This document shows positions 32,194-45,752 of a DNA stretch of 64,000 nucleotides, piece after piece. The translations under genes and the position numbers were made by a program. How positions within the stretch are numbered: position 1 is the first letter of the stretch; every line of letters starts with the position of its first letter. The stretch comes from Zerene cesonia (lineage: Eukaryota > Arthropoda > Insecta > Lepidoptera > Pieridae), in the NCBI RefSeq assembly GCF_012273895.1, contig NC_052105.1, positions 310,001 to 374,000 of the forward strand, in the 5' to 3' direction. A model generated the notes under the pieces. The model was not told the DNA's origin and did not search any database. It saw nothing but the letters and a program-made list of their open reading frames with translations.

Positions 32194-34224
32194 AATATTG
32201 ATTGGGAAAATGTAGATTCATTCCTTCCTTTTCGAATAGTGATAACAAAGCTTTCGTACTGCAAGTTACTAAAGGCGTAATTCTAAGATAATTAATTATG
32301 ATTGTTAATGCCTTAGGCACTACTCTTCATAGGAGTAAATAAAAATTGTAGATACCAACAATGTTAAGAAAGATATTAATATAATTCAATTTATTATCTA
32401 GCCAATTATGGAACTAGAAAATATAATACTTAAATTGGTAGTAGAGCTCAAACTAACTTCCTATACATACGATGTATATAGTAAAAATGTTGAAAATGTT
32501 AATATGCACATGACTCCATTCATCCGATATTCTTGCACCAAAGTATTTGTTTTTCTCGTCGTCATCGTTGCAAGATCAGCTAGCTCATACAATAATAAAT
32601 AACTCACACTAGCTTTCTCTGTCGGTCGCTTGTGGAACTTCTAATATTTCCCATTTCTATCCATCAATGAATATTTCCACAGCATGTACACTTCCCTTGA
32701 TATTTACTAGCTCAGGATACATTAAAATTCATGCCCGATGCGCATACGAATGACAGGGAGGGATCCGCCAACTTTTCGTTTTCCGTTTTCATTTTTTCCG
32801 CGTTTCATAAGTCACACATAGATGAGTATCTATGTGTGAGTTATCTCATCTACATGCACACGTACACTCAGTGGCTTTGGGGACGATATTATTGGTGTAC
32901 CCTGTGGCGTGTTTTGAAAACCTTTTCTATTTTTGTTAAGCGTCGTTTCTGTGTTTAGCTATTGCACTTATCGTGCATAATAGGGTGTGGAGCAGACGTT
33001 GAAATGGACATGATGTCTCACTCACTACAAGCACCGTTTATTTTTTTTTTGTATTTCATATTTTCATTTTAAGAATCACAAAAGATCATTACATGTGTTC
33101 TTAAGCTATCTATATAACCAGAACTCACAACTTACTTTGGTTGTGAAGCAAAGATAAATACGGTAAAGGACATGTATCCTTTTGCAATGTATGAAAATAT
33201 CGCGATCGAAGGCTACCTAACGTAATAACATATTATTAATGATATACCAATTTATTTTCATACGAATTAGATGAAATTTTAAAATATAAAAGGCATCATA
33301 ATATGGGAAATAACCTTTAGCGGCTTCAATATTTATTATGCATTTCATTACATATAGGTTATGGATTCTGCATGGAATACGAAGCTATTCGTAATATTTG
33401 CGTTTTTTTTTTAATTTAGAGCTAAAACATAAAAAAATCATAAGATAAGGAGCGTATTATAATAACATGATATACCATATTATCATTTCAATTACATATT
33501 CAGTAGTGATTCTCATACTGAACTATGTATACAAAATGAGCGATGAGCGAGTTGTAATGTTATAATATGTCTCCAAATACTCTTGTTGCAGTATTTCAAG
33601 AAGTCCACTGTTGGACTGCTGTCCAATGTACATGTCCTCGCATTTCCAAAACGAGCCATCACCAGTGGCCTGGGTTCAGCGGCTCTCGTACATCTATATT
33701 TTTGGAAGCTATCCTATACCGTGACTTTCCTGTACATAGTCTGCAATATATAAAAAAATTAAATAGTAAAATAAGTGTTAGTGACACCATTTATAACTTA
33801 AGACTTGATGAATTTATTTCGTTTCATCAAAATCCGTTAAATAGATTTGACGTGACTGAGTAAAAGTATCATACATCTATTCAAGTATTAGAATATTGGT
33901 ATTAATAAGGTGATACTCAAATAACACAACCTGTTCACTCCCGCTGACGCGTCCGCTCCGCTGATCCCAAGCTCAATGCCTCTGCATAAGCCTCAGAATA
34001 TTCTTGAAAAGAAATTCTATATTTAAATTATACGACTCGGCTAACGATGAGATTTAAGTTTCACAAAGAAAACTTTAAGGCTCGCTTGTATGTAGAATAT
34101 GTTCTCGAAATGTATTTCCAACTTCTCATAAGGAGTTTTAATGTTTTATATATTGTGACTGCTTCCTGAAATAGTGGCTATTGCGTGGCTTATTGCGAAT
34201 TTTCTTAAACACACTAATAGTGTA
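32194..34224. other. Intergenic DNA with a hairpin at 32807-32844
   Basis: No gene is supported. TCACACATAGAT (32812-32823) and ATCTATGTGTGA (32828-32839) form a perfect 12-bp stem with a GAGT loop, extended by four more pairs beyond one mismatch. Open frames of 60-98 codons here have no recognised domain. Confidence 0.55.
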
Positions 34225-34490
34225 AGAAATATAATAAAAAAAATACTGAAAAATGAGATTTTATAATAAAATCAACTAAACCGTCTCACATATCAGAGTA
34301 TTCGTAGGGAAATAATTTAATCCTGACGATCCGAAGATAAACTCATGAAGTTATTGTATTGTCATCAACCCTTGATAATTATATTAAATTTAAAATAAAT
34401 CGGTTTGCTCAACGTGAATCAAAATCGACTCTAAAGGAATCGGTTACATAGAATGATACCTAAATACAGATGAAGCTTATAAAAGTATGG
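34225..34490 (+). repeat. Interspersed repeat, family H copy
   Basis: Shares GTATTGTCATCAACCC, AATAAATCGG, TGAATCAAAATCGACTCTAA, GAATCGGTTACA and ACAGATGAAGCTTATAAAAG with the family H copy at 21001 and, inverted, with 38065. Boundaries are approximate. Confidence 0.55.
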
Positions 34491-35018
34491 TACATACGTA
34501 TTATTCAACACAATATACTAATATTTGTCAGTAAAGAAAATCAATATGTGAAAAAGTATCAATATCGGTATTGCCTCGGACTCCTGTATGATTTCAAGTT
34601 CATTTCATTTCAAAACAAACCATTTTGAACAAGATTTTCTCTACACTTCATAATACTTGGAAGTTCTTGCCAAAAAACTATAAAACTACACATTTGTAGC
34701 ACATATGCAAAAGTTGAACATGTACAACCTTCGAGTTAACGACTTTTCGATAAAGTTGCTAAAACATTAGAAAGTTCTGTAGTTATAAACTTAAGAAATT
34801 AGCGCTTAGCATAATTATAGCAGTTGATAACATCGACCCTATATAATAAGGGCCCAAGATGTGCGCCTTGCGTGACTGCGGGTACAAATGAAGTATTGAA
34901 AGGGCTCATTACTGTGAACTTTTGCTTTTAAATTAGCGCCTAGTGTTCCTTTTCGTCGACTCTCGATTACTGATTGAAATGGCTTGGGTGAACCTTAAAA
35001 AATGGATTTTCTATTACA
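34491..35018. other. Intergenic DNA, no gene seen
   Basis: A GC-richer patch lies at about 34850-34965 (GGGCCCAAGATGTGCGCC and following). It is not part of any repeat recognised in this window. Confidence 0.5.
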
Positions 35019-35227
35019 TTAGCCGCAACTTCGCCCACGGGATCAAAGAAAATTCTCATGGAGATGTGATTTTTCCAGCGAATAAAATAGCCATAGCCTC
35101 CTAACTATCTCCAGTTATAAGAATCATGTCATAACGTCACTCTGTGTGTCTAAGTGACATGAGGAAGTGACAAACACATAAACAAACGCACTTTCGTATT
35201 GAAAATGTGTATTAGTATTAATAAGGA
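35019..35227 (-). mobile_element. Non-autonomous Helitron (minus strand), terminal CTAG mutated
   Basis: On the minus strand it runs from a TCCTTATTAATACTAATACA-type 5' end, through AGTGCGTTTGTTTATGTG and a GGAGATAGTTAGGAGGC block, to a CCCGTGGGCGAAGTTGCGG hairpin-like block and CTAA (CTAG in intact copies). It shares layout with the copy at 60619-60825. Confidence 0.65.
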
Positions 35228-37498
35228 TGAATGAATAATCGTCTTTAATGGTTTTACACAAAAACAAATCGGTTGATAAATGGTACAGAACTTATACTAA
35301 AGATGCACAACGGGCGACTTTAACGCTCGTGAGCGATTTCTTCCATGCAACGCAAAATTGGTGAATAAGACATAGCAAGAATAAAAGAGTGCAAGGAAGA
35401 CCATATACAAAAGTAATTCTACATCACCAGAGAAACATAAGTTGACTTTTAACAAATATTATCTATAAAAATTATAATAAGAAGAGACAAAAATGAAATT
35501 CTACTAAAAATATATAGATATGTGTGTCTTACAGCGAAAATGGTAGTCATAGTAGCAGAAGAATTAAATGGATATAGAATCAGGATGTCTTATTAATTAT
35601 TTATTTATTTTATTTTATTTTTAAAAAAGGTCTTATTTGTAAATAACTTTTGCTCTGTCACAGTTTGAATTTAATATATTCATTTAATTAAAACGAGACC
35701 CCTGGCAATGAAAGCAATCGCACTCTCACGTAGCCTTTTATAATGTTGATGTCGCAAATATATTGATATAATATACAAGATTATTATTTATTCCATTACC
35801 AAGTTTCATCAAAATAATACGTAATATGGGTCATAAATATATAGATAGAGGAACTTTAATAATATATTACAACATTAAACGGTGGTATTCAATTTTTTAT
35901 ATCTATTTTTCCTATTGTTTGTTTATATTACAATCAATGGATTCAACATAAAAAGAAAGATTTTTAAAAGATTCCACAATTATTCAATTTGAAGAATTAG
36001 TTCCTGGGATTTGGACGTACAAACAAACACTTCAGCTTTACGTTATTATTATAGGAGGTGACAACACAACAACCAGGAAAATATGTCTGCATTCGACAAC
36101 TTTATTCATTAAACAGAAACCCTTCAACTGGTAATTCTTTTCTCTTCATTAATTCGTAATATTACCAGAAACTACGTTATTTAATATTCATTATAACATT
36201 AGCTATATTGCACCTTTCATTCAGTTTATTTATAACAAAAATAAAACATTTAAATCACAATAAAACCGTCATCCAGTGATGTTCCGATCACATGACAATA
36301 AAAATACAGGCATTAACGTCCCTAACACGTACATCATAAAGATTATTATCGCATGGGACATATAATGGGCCAATCACGAGTATTTTATCGTCGCTATAAA
36401 GCAGATATTAAATATGTATGTTACAATACTGCTTCATTTCAGTCGAATAAAACCTTTATTGCATTACAGAAAGGTTGATTATGAAATTTTTTAAATACGA
36501 TTTTTGGTTATGTGAAATCTACAACAGTGATTTTGGACTTTATAATGGATTTTACGGACGGCTTGGTTTGGGCTGATTTTTTGGTCTCTCAATGTACAAT
36601 TAGTCTATATCTAATATAAATTATATACATTTAATTTAAATGATTCTCAACGAGACTTCTGCCCCGAATACTTTTCTAGAAATTTCGGCTAAAGAGATTT
36701 AACAAACACATGATAGTAACTACTACATACATATCTACATAGTATGTAGTAGTTACTATCCAAATATTTTGTCAGTCAGTCATAAAGTCAGTTTACTTTT
36801 CAAACATATGAGTTTCGTAGCAGAACACATACGAACTCAATATATACTTGAATAACAACCACAACTACTACAACTCACCATAAGGCGTAATAAATTGAAA
36901 TAAGCCTCCGATTTACAGTCTTACAAACATAAACCCAACTAATACCTCAGTTCACAATCTTGGGACATCAAAACACGCCAGCATTACAATTCATTACTCA
37001 CAAATGTATTTCAAAAGATCCTCAACGTAGCTCTTAATCTAGCAACCCTTGCTTTCCCCCTAGTCGCTAGAACCATTAAAGGACACAAGTTTTTATGGCT
37101 GAACGCTCTCAACACTTTATGAGATCTCATACTATTACAATCGTATTATATTGTTGACAGTTTTTTATTAGTTCCGCTTCCATCGTTTGTATAACAGAGT
37201 AAAGTTTGCGGATGGGCGAAGAGTATTATGATGTGCTATTTTTATAAAAATTATTGTACCGGATTGGATGAATAAATGGCATTTATCGGACGAAAAACGG
37301 AATGTGAAAAGTAACCATTTCACACCGTGATTCTATGTTTAATTTTGAAAGTTACGGCAATTTATGAATTTAATATTTAGCACATTAGTAGTTCATATAG
37401 ATAAGAAGTACAGAATGCGAATGTATTTCATATTTCAGCAAAAAATAAAGGAAAAACGTCGCTCTTCACTTATTTTTTTCTTTTTATCTTTACTTCTG
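35228..37498. other. Intergenic DNA with a perfect 19-bp hairpin
   Basis: No gene is supported. GATAGTAACTACTACATAC at 36712-36730 and its exact reverse complement at 36742-36760 form a hairpin with an 11-base loop. Confidence 0.6.
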
Positions 37499-37652
37499 CA
37501 CTTAATAATATAAAGATTTTTTAAACGCGCTAATCTCAGGAACTGTTCTACCGATGTCAAAAAAGTTAACGCTGTCAGATATATATTCAATCCGTGAGTG
37601 CTATAGGCCATAAATTTACATCGGGTGAAACCGGGGCGGACCGGTAGTATCC
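37499..37652 (+). mobile_element. Short Helitron-like element, degenerate end
   Basis: Shares AACGCGCTAATCTCAGGAAC and the GGGGCGGACCGGTAGTAT end with the intact element at 49282-49426. The terminal CTAG is mutated to GTAG. The 103-codon minus-strand frame overlapping it is not a gene. Confidence 0.6.
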
Positions 37653-38064
37653 AATATAATTGTACTATAATATAGATAAACATTATGTAAAGTAATTGCT
37701 TCTTCAAACTAATAAAAAAAGAATACCAAACGGTACTACATAACATACGCTCTTACTGCTTGTAATATCAACTCACATTATTTTACTCCGCAATAAATTC
37801 ATGTTCGAAGAAAAGATAACATGAATTGTCCATACAGTATTATGTTAACAATAATGTGTTTCAAATAGCTCTCGTTTTTAATTTTATTTTATCGTTACAA
37901 ATAGCGTATGTTTTATAATTGATGGATTTATGATAAAAAAATGGTTTAGAGTCAGAAGTGGTAGCAACATAAATGTATTGAATCAGCATATATACATTTT
38001 TTATTCGGTCCATAGATTTTTCAAACAACGTTCCCAAAAAGAAGGTTCTCAATTCGACTTTTTT
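37653..38064. other. Intergenic DNA, no feature recognised
   Basis: AT-rich stretch with only short chance open frames. Confidence 0.6.
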
Positions 38065-38260
38065 ATTTAACACGCTTTAATAGCTTCGCCATTATGCTTG
38101 TATGTTATAACTAACAATGATAGACTCGATTTTGTCCCACTTGACCCATGCATACAGTTTTAATTCAAATTTCTACAATGTTCTTGTATCGGAGACGATA
38201 CTTTTATTTCATGAGTTTATCTTATTTTTTTGATTAGGTTCGTCAGAATCCAACAATTTC
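38065..38260 (-). repeat. Interspersed repeat, family H copy (minus strand)
   Basis: Inverted relative to 21001: AACACGCTTTAATAGCTTCG, GACTCGATTTTGTCCCACTT, ATTTCTACAATG and CATGAGTTTATCTTA match family H blocks. Boundaries are approximate. Confidence 0.5.
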
Positions 38261-38365
38261 CCTATATACACTCTTTAAAAGAGCAAATAGTTTAGACAAT
38301 TTAGTTAATTCTATCTACCTTTAATCTACTTTTGTTACTCGTTACCTTCGTGAGGTAATATTATA

Positions 38366-38681
38366 GCAGTGGCGGCTCAGTGGTGAGGACCTCGGACTTC
38401 AAAATCGATAAGTCGGGGTTTGAGACCAGATGAGCGTGCAGGAAATAAATGGATTTTTCAATTTATCTGCACATGTGGATTATTATTCAGTGGTGATTTT
38501 TCACCATTGCTCGAAACGGTAAAGGAAAATCGTGAGGAAACCGACATGTCTGAGTATAAAAAATTCGACGACATGTGACATCTGCCAACCCGCACTTGGC
38601 CAGCGTAGTGGAGTATGGCCTAAACCCTCGTAGGAGGCATGTGTCCCAGCAGTGGGAACATATATGGGCTGATGATGATGA
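38366..38681 (+). repeat. tRNA-derived SINE, family A, near full length
   Basis: Runs from the tRNA-like head (GCAGTGGCGGCTCAGTGGTG; B-box-like GGGGTTTGAGACC) through CAATTTATCTGCACATGTGG, ACGGTAAAGGAAAATCGTGA, TTCGACGACATGTGACATCT and GCCAACCCGCACTTGGCCAG to CCCAGCAGTGGGAACATATA and a GATGATGATG tail. It is one of the most complete copies in the window. The 65-codon frame at 38575 lies largely within it. Confidence 0.9.
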
Positions 38682-41600
38682 ACTCCGTGAGGTTAAGCCG
38701 ATTGGGGTGATTCTTTTTGTTTTTGGTAGGAAATTTTTGTCATTCGGTTCTATTAGAATTTGTAGAACATAATTAATAATAAACCGAGGATTTTAGAGAC
38801 TATAATAAACAATTTGATGTTACGAAAATAGTCCACGCCGCAGGTGAAAAGTTATATAGCAAAAAAATTCTGTTCGTATTTGATTTTCATCCGTCCCACA
38901 CCAAACCACAATAATATAACCTGCTTTCCAAATCACAATTCAATAATTACTTTTATGTCGGTTTCTCGTGTTTTGCTGCCATATTAGATTTCAAATCACA
39001 AAAATAATGACGATAATGCTCAGTGATTACACTCATTTACCAGCGAGTCGATCCAAACACGTCGTTTGTTTTAGATGTTATTGTTGTGGGGAATATTTGG
39101 TTGAAATTTGTTTTCTTTGCAAGCTTTTGCGTTTGGATTCATAATGACTTTTATTCTATGATAATAGACTTATTCATCACAACATAGTTCAAAACAAAGT
39201 CTCTTTCTGCCATCTTTAAAATGAAGCAACACATTTTGATGTGGTATATTTAATATATAAAGTAATTTAAGAGAAAGGTTTATATGTAATTTTATTATTA
39301 GTAGTGTAGATTACAATTTAATGTAGTTCGATTGTTTTTCTGTTAAACTTTATATAAATTCAGTGTCAGATAAACTTTTGGAAAGCACTCACCTAAAGCA
39401 CTCGCTTAACGACCTCAAATGTCTTGAATTTTATCAATTTCAATTTTGGTATAATAATATATCAAATTCGTGACAGGGTTCTGTACAAATGAGCTATATA
39501 TATATATATATATAATATATAGCTATATATAATAAGATATATATATATCAGTGCAAAATTAGTCACCCATAAAATTTAAGTTCGTTTACTTGTTTAGCCT
39601 CGTGGTTCAAAAATTTGTTGTTATAGCGGTAGCAATACTTTATCTCTCAAAATTTCAACTATCTAGCGAACGAGGTTCATTAGATGCATCCTCACAAACA
39701 ACGGACATACGGACAACTAAGTTTTAATAATAGGGTACGTTAAAAATGGGTTCCCTGCACTTTGGTTATGGATACCTGAAAAATATACACTAATTTTATA
39801 AAAAGATTATATTTCAGTAAAATGAAGTTATTTTATAAAATATAACCGAACTTGCGACCTCAACCCAACTCACAAAAAACGGGGACATTGTTAAAAATTT
39901 ATCAATTTAACTTTATAGTGATAAGGTTGGCGTGGACACCCTTTCAGGGAACGCCTCAAATTTCATATCGGAAAGTTTTATGATGGATCTCTTTGAAGCT
40001 GGCGCTTCTGTGGATATTTTAGAACTTTTATTTACACCCTGGGTACTGTGTTCAAAGCGATTCATTGGAGACATCCGGGCTTGACCACTAGAGACTAGTA
40101 AAATAATATCAAATTATATTTTTGATAATGTAAATTTTTCTTAAATGAATTCAATATATTTATTTATTTATTTAAAAATAAGGCTTACCAACTAAAATAT
40201 ACGTCAATACATTAGTACTTTCATAATTATAGGTAGGCACAGATTTACATATATTAAAGCAATACATCAAAAACTATCACATCTGGATTTGAACCTGAGA
40301 ATATGAAAAATGCCGGCCTAAAATAACACTAAAAGAGGATTGACCATTAATCAGATTTTTCCCTTTTAAAAGGTTTAAACTGTACTATAGAATTGAGAAC
40401 TGCCTTCTTTGAAATCGATTGGTTATGTTACTTAATACTGGATGTAGTTTAGTAAATATCTTCTCGATAAACAAGACCATTATAAATAAGCTATATTCAT
40501 ATTATATAATTATATTGAATTAAGATCAAATATCTGTTCTTTTAAACAACTTAGGCAAGTCCAGATTAAAAACAAATTATTGTATATAGATTATTCTGTT
40601 ACAAACACAAAATTCGTCGAAATCAATATGAAAATAAAATAGTCCTCATGGAACCAATAAAAAATAAAATCTTACCCGTGGAAAAATCCCGATTCGAAGT
40701 ATTTACTGAAGATGTTGTTATTGTTATGAATTCTATAATATTAATAATCGGTTCAAACGTAAACATTCATGAGCACTAGACTTTTAAGTCTTTAAATTTA
40801 TATTTATTTAATTTTTAACAATTTATTATTCTAAGTGGAACGTTTTGAAAATAGTTTTTACAGATGTTCAAGCAATATGCTCATTTTATTGTTAATTTTG
40901 TTCAGTTCAAGAAATGGTCTATTACTGTTAATTTTACAATAAAATGCAAATACTTGACAAGATCCAGACGATCGCGCCCTGAGGCGAAGAGTGCCTTCAG
41001 ACTACATCTCATTTCATACAATTTTTCCTTTTGTTATTTATTATTTATAACGAACAAAACGAAATTCAGAAGAAATTAAAGTTATTGTGAAGGTTAGATG
41101 TATATTTGTTTATTTGATAATTTAAAAAAAAATCTATTTCAGCCGAATTAGATAATAATCACACCCTTTTATAAGTTTTTGTAGTTATATTTTTCATTGT
41201 TTTCTTAATGTTTTAATAATTATTTTCGAATTCTGAAAAATCGAGATTGTTGAAATGTCATTTTGCCATTGTTAATTTTATGCTTGAAATACGATTATAA
41301 TTAATTTATATAGATATTGTTTAAACGTGTTCTATACTAAGCAATAATTTAATAGCCTAGATCCTCATCCTTAGATATTCCCTTAGATATCTAGATACAA
41401 TCGATGTAAATAAAAACTGCTTATAAAAACTTTACTTATATAAACTTTTCGCACGAAATGAAAGCCAGTTAAATAACACCAGCGATGGAGTAATTGATGT
41501 GAGAACATATAAACACATTTGACGTCATTACTCTTAACGTTTCGACTAAACACCTTACGCTCTGCTTAGCGGATCGCAAACGAAAGTAGGCCAGTGTGTC

Positions 41601-42966
41601 GTACCTGACGAAAATCTTGGAAAAATTCCTGCTAATACCGAAGTGGCTCATTTCTGCAGCCGTGTTTAACGTTGAATGCTTCTGTGTGAAGCCAGCATTC
41701 GCTGTTTTCTGTTAATGTATGAACGGATGCTTTGTTCGCTTAGGACTTGGGTGATTGAATTTCAAATCTTCTGAAATTAGATCTTCTTCAGAAATTAGGT
41801 AATGTCATCAAGACAATGAATCGTTATGCTTAATAATTACTTTACGAGCCTGGAATTAAATGTTATATTCATCGATTTTCTGATTAAATTTTTTCCTCAC
41901 ACGAATTAAATCAGGCATTTAACTTTATTTGCTCGCGTTAAATGTCTGCTCGACTATTAAAAACACCCCTAAAATTTTTCCCTTTAAAAATTATTTTAAA
42001 ATTAAGTTTATATACGGATATCTCGAAAGCGTAACGTCGGGTTGTGATTTCATCCAGCAGCTAGATATTCAACAGGATAATATTATATTTCATTAATGTA
42101 ATAAATAGAGTTTCACATAAAATATAACGTAAGTTAGAATAACATGTTAACTCACAAAACTTTATAAATAAACAAAAAAATAATAATATCAGTAGTATTT
42201 ATTATCATTTTACATATTTAGGTATCGTGACACGAACGACAATTCTATCGTCTGGTTATAACCATGGGTTATCGCTATATCCTGTCACGTTAAATTCGAT
42301 ATAATCGCCGTCCTGTCAAATAACATTCACTACGTCGCCGTATAAAAGATGCTATTTCATATTTTTTACATAAAGTAACTTCATAATCTTATTAACGTGG
42401 AATCCAAAACGTATAATAATTATTTTATATTACCAGTGAATAAGATTGACATCATAAATTAGTCCCAAATCAAATGATGAAATGAAGTAAATAATACACC
42501 ATTGACCCGTCATCAAATATGGACGAACATAAACGGGCCATGATTTATTAAAACGTGGTAACTCGTAAGGGAGTCGTATGTAAGCCGTAAATATTTTATT
42601 CCACCTCCTAGAGTGACTTCAGCTAGTTGTCATAAAGTTTTTATTGCTATACTAATGGACATTTCAGTGGACGCGACAAAGTGTTCGAAATGCTGGGTTT
42701 TGTGTGGAATGGTTTATGTTATGTGGATAAGAAAAGAATTTATTTCGTGAACATTCTATTACTGCATGTCTAACAATGATTTAAATACGTATACGTAAAT
42801 TAATAAGCTAAAATACAAAGCAAAAAAACCAATAGATACAAAATAGACGTAAAGGGCACACTAAGTATCCAGCTATAATTAAGTACGTACACATATTATA
42901 GTTAATTTATGTGATACAAATATTGTATACACTGAACAAGCGCAAGAACACAATGTCTATTATAAA
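38682..42966. other. Intergenic DNA, no gene seen
   Basis: AT-rich. An AT-dinucleotide tract lies at 39493-39550. A fragment reading TAATAGGGTACGTTAAAAAT near 39727-39750 resembles, inverted, the repeat at 61917-62070. A perfect TGACGTCA lies at 41520-41527. Open frames are short and without domains. Confidence 0.5.
39493..39550. repeat. AT-dinucleotide microsatellite with AGCTATATAT interruptions
   Basis: Mostly (AT)n or (TA)n, with AGCTATATAT at the start and again in the middle, and AAGATATATATATAT at the end. Confidence 0.85.
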
Positions 42967-43275
42967 TCATCATCATCATCATCAGCCCATATATGTTCCC
43001 AATGCTGGGACACAGGCCTCCTATAAGGGTTCAGGCCATAATTCACCACGCTGGCCAAGTGCGGGTTGGCAGATGTCACATGTCGTCGAACTTTTAATTC
43101 TTGGACATGCCGGTTTCCTCACGATGTTTTCCTTCACCGTTTTAAGCAGTGGTGATGTTATCCACATGGGCAGATAAATTGAAAAATCAATATATTTCCT
43201 ACACGCTCGCCCGGTCTCGAACCCCGACTTATCGATTTTGAAGTCCAAAGTTCTCACCACTGAGCCACCACTGCA
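42967..43275 (-). repeat. tRNA-derived SINE, family A, near full length (minus strand)
   Basis: Complete inverted copy: CATCATCATCATCATCAGCC, CCAATGCTGGGACACAGG, GCTGGCCAAGTGCGGGTTGG, CACATGTCGTCGAACTTTT, then the inverted head GGTCTCGAACCCCGACTTAT ... CTCACCACTGAGCCACCACT. TTATAAAT on both sides (42960-42967 and 43278-43285) may be a target-site duplication. Two overlapping open frames of about 80-90 codons are SINE shadows. Confidence 0.9.
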
Positions 43276-43285
43276 TTTTATAAAT

Positions 43286-44745
43286 GTTTACCGAGAAAAC
43301 TAAACCCACAGCCTCTCCACCCGCCTTCTCCAACCACCAGTCGCTACACCGCGCGTCACCCATTACAGACTCTTTAAGCACAATGGAAACATCATTGCGT
43401 ACATGCACCGCTTTATCCACAATTCGAAACATTAAAACAAGCAGAATCATTAATCGCTGTGAAAGCACTCACGTAACAATAAAAGACTAGTTCCTATATA
43501 AATCAAGTGGGCCATACATCACATCGGTAATGGTCCCGTAATCTTTAGGACGACGTGTCTCATTGTATTTCAGTCTGCCACGAAATATTCGGTGACAGCC
43601 TTTGTACTGCGGTCAGCTAAATGTTTCAGCTCTGAGTATATTGGTAAACTCATCTGTTACTCATGTATAAAATTGAAGATTTCACTAGCCTGTACGCGAT
43701 ATTTAGAAACTACTGAACGGGTTTGGATGAAATTTGGTACAGAGAAAGTTGTTAGCTGAAAATTGATAGAATCGATTCCTGAACGGGAACCTGAGGGGGT
43801 AATAACAAGGAGAATATCTTTGTTTTCTTTTTGGCTCTGTGGGCAAAATCACTTGCGAAAAGTCAGATGAAATATAAAACTATATCGCACAATTTTTTTT
43901 TCAAGTTTCAGCGAATATTCAAATCTTGAAACAAATATTATTAAATACTGACTAAGTCACATAACATGTTTAACTTTAGTGGTGTGTTTAAAAAGAATGT
44001 TATTTTACAGTCGCTAAAAATCTTTATGAATGTAATTAAAAGCTTATTAACTAGGATGTTGCTATTAAAGTTTTAAAATGATCTCATAATTGTAGAGTTC
44101 AAATTAAATATAAGCTTACAACCCGTAAGTGTATATTTAATTCCTTTTATATTTTTAAGTCTTAAAAGTAAAAGAATTAAGATGATTGTATTTAAATTAG
44201 AATATGGTACCCGAGGCTAGAGCTAAAGCGAGGGGCTTTAAAGTAAAACCTTTGCTGGCTAAAATGGTAAATATGTGATTTATCCTTTCTTTCTTTGGAC
44301 TTATTTGCAATCAAAATACGTTGAACCAACAATTTAACATTAAAATGTGTGTTTCCTGTGTTATCTGCATTCTTTCTTAATTTATATCAGCCACAACATA
44401 ATAAGCAAAACCTACGTCCATACACTAATATAAAACCCATTTAAATCTCAGTTTTCCTCCAGATTTACAACAATACATCGGCCACATACTGTTAAACGCT
44501 TCGGGCGATCTCAGAATCGTATTTAACGGTACATGTATTAAGTTAAGAGGATAACACTATTTCACGCCACTCCACTGAATAGCTGAGCTTTGATCTGAAG
44601 CACTAATTCTCTCAGAGATTGCAAACCTTTATCGAGATTAAAGTTTAACTTGTTTAATTATACGGCAATGCACTGATTTCGTTCTGGTGGCATGAGTGGG
44701 GGGTTATCGGATTGGAGATAGGGTGATTAAAATATTGTTATTTAA
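43286..44745. other. Intergenic DNA; GC-richer patch after the SINE and a Helitron 5' remnant
   Basis: 43290-43480 is GC-richer, with frames of 68 and 79 codons on opposite strands and no recognised domain. 43670-43760 resembles the 5' half of a short Helitron (CTACTGAACGGGTTTGGATG, then AAATTTGGTACAGAG). No gene is supported. Confidence 0.45.
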
Positions 44746-45086
44746 TCCCTACTAATATTATAAATGCGAAAGTAACTCTGTCTGTCTGTCTGTCTGCTAC
44801 GCTTTCACGCCTAAACCACTGAACCGATTTTGATAAAATTTGGCATGAAGATAGAACTAAACTTGGGAAAGGACATAGGATACTTTTTATCGCGAAAAAA
44901 GAGTAGAAAGAGTTGAGAGAGGAGATGAAAGTTTGTATGAAAGTTCGTTATTGTCAAACCGATTTTGATGAAACTTGGTATGATGATGGAGCTAAACCAT
45001 ACTATTTAATGCGAAGAAAATACTCCTTACCATGTCGTGCGATATAAGCGAATTCTACGCGGGCGAAGCCGCGGGCGAAAAGCTAG
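44746..45086 (+). mobile_element. Non-autonomous Helitron, structurally complete (341 bp)
   Basis: Begins TCCCTACTAATATTATAAAT after a host A and ends in CTAG (45083-45086) before a host T. Just upstream of the CTAG is a GC hairpin with loop GCGAAG. A (GTCT)n tract lies at about 44778-44795. The core ACCACTGAACCGATTTTGAT recurs in imperfect form near 44958. This is the clearest Helitron in the window; it has no replicase gene and would depend on one elsewhere. Confidence 0.85.
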
Positions 45087-45597
45087 TAGTATATAAATTT
45101 CAATAAACGTGTTAGTGGGTGTGCTAAGGCTTGCAAATTTATACTATGTTTTATAAAGAGTTTAAGTAAGTTCTCAAGTTAAACTTATTAAGCTATTCCT
45201 ACATACTTAGATAAACACGAATACATCACAACATAGTATAAAACAAAGTGTCTAACCGCGTCGGTCCCTATTTATATGTATGTATGCTTAGCCTTAAAGC
45301 TACGCGTCGGATTTTAATGGGGTTTTAATAGATGAAGTGATTTAAGAAGGGATGTATAATAACCGAAACTCAATATAACACAAACCATCTTCTACCACAG
45401 TCGATTAATTGGTTCTACATATATGTACTCACTAAAAAGGTTGAACACAACAGTTTCGTCTCTAATTTACTAATCTATTTGCAAGACTCAGAAAAACAAA
45501 AAGTTTTCTGCTTTAATAAAAACTAGTCTGCACTAGAGGGTCTGGTACTTAACAAAAGAAACGGTTCCAAGATGGATGAATGATATTTTTATATGTG
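45087..45597. other. Intergenic DNA, no feature recognised
   Basis: AT-rich stretch with no supported gene. Confidence 0.55.
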
Positions 45598-45752
45598 CTG
45601 ACCCGGCAAACGCTGTGCTGCCTTACTCCTATCATTTAGGGGTATAAAAAGTAGATGATGACCGATTGTCAGACCGGATATGCACTCAAAATTTTATGAG
45701 AATCGGTGCAGTCATTACGGAGTGACACGAGAATTTTATATACATAGAGATG
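45598..45752 (+). repeat. LINE 3'-tail-like repeat, family E copy 1
   Basis: Blocks CTGACCCGGCAAACGCTG, TTAGGGGTATAAAAAGTAGA, TGACCGATTGTCAGACC, AAAATTTTATGAGAATCGG and GACACGAGAATTTTATATAC match, in order, the copy split across 62613-62768 and 63124-63170. This is a familiar short LINE-type tail in lepidopteran DNA. No coding sequence remains. Confidence 0.6.

Noticed and set aside
42967..42985. CATCATCAT run, at first sight a microsatellite or array
   Set aside because: It is the simple-repeat 3' tail of SINE family A, seen at the end of most copies.
43021..43490. Four overlapping frames of 68-88 codons
   Set aside because: The first two lie in a SINE copy; the others are on opposite strands with no recognised domain.
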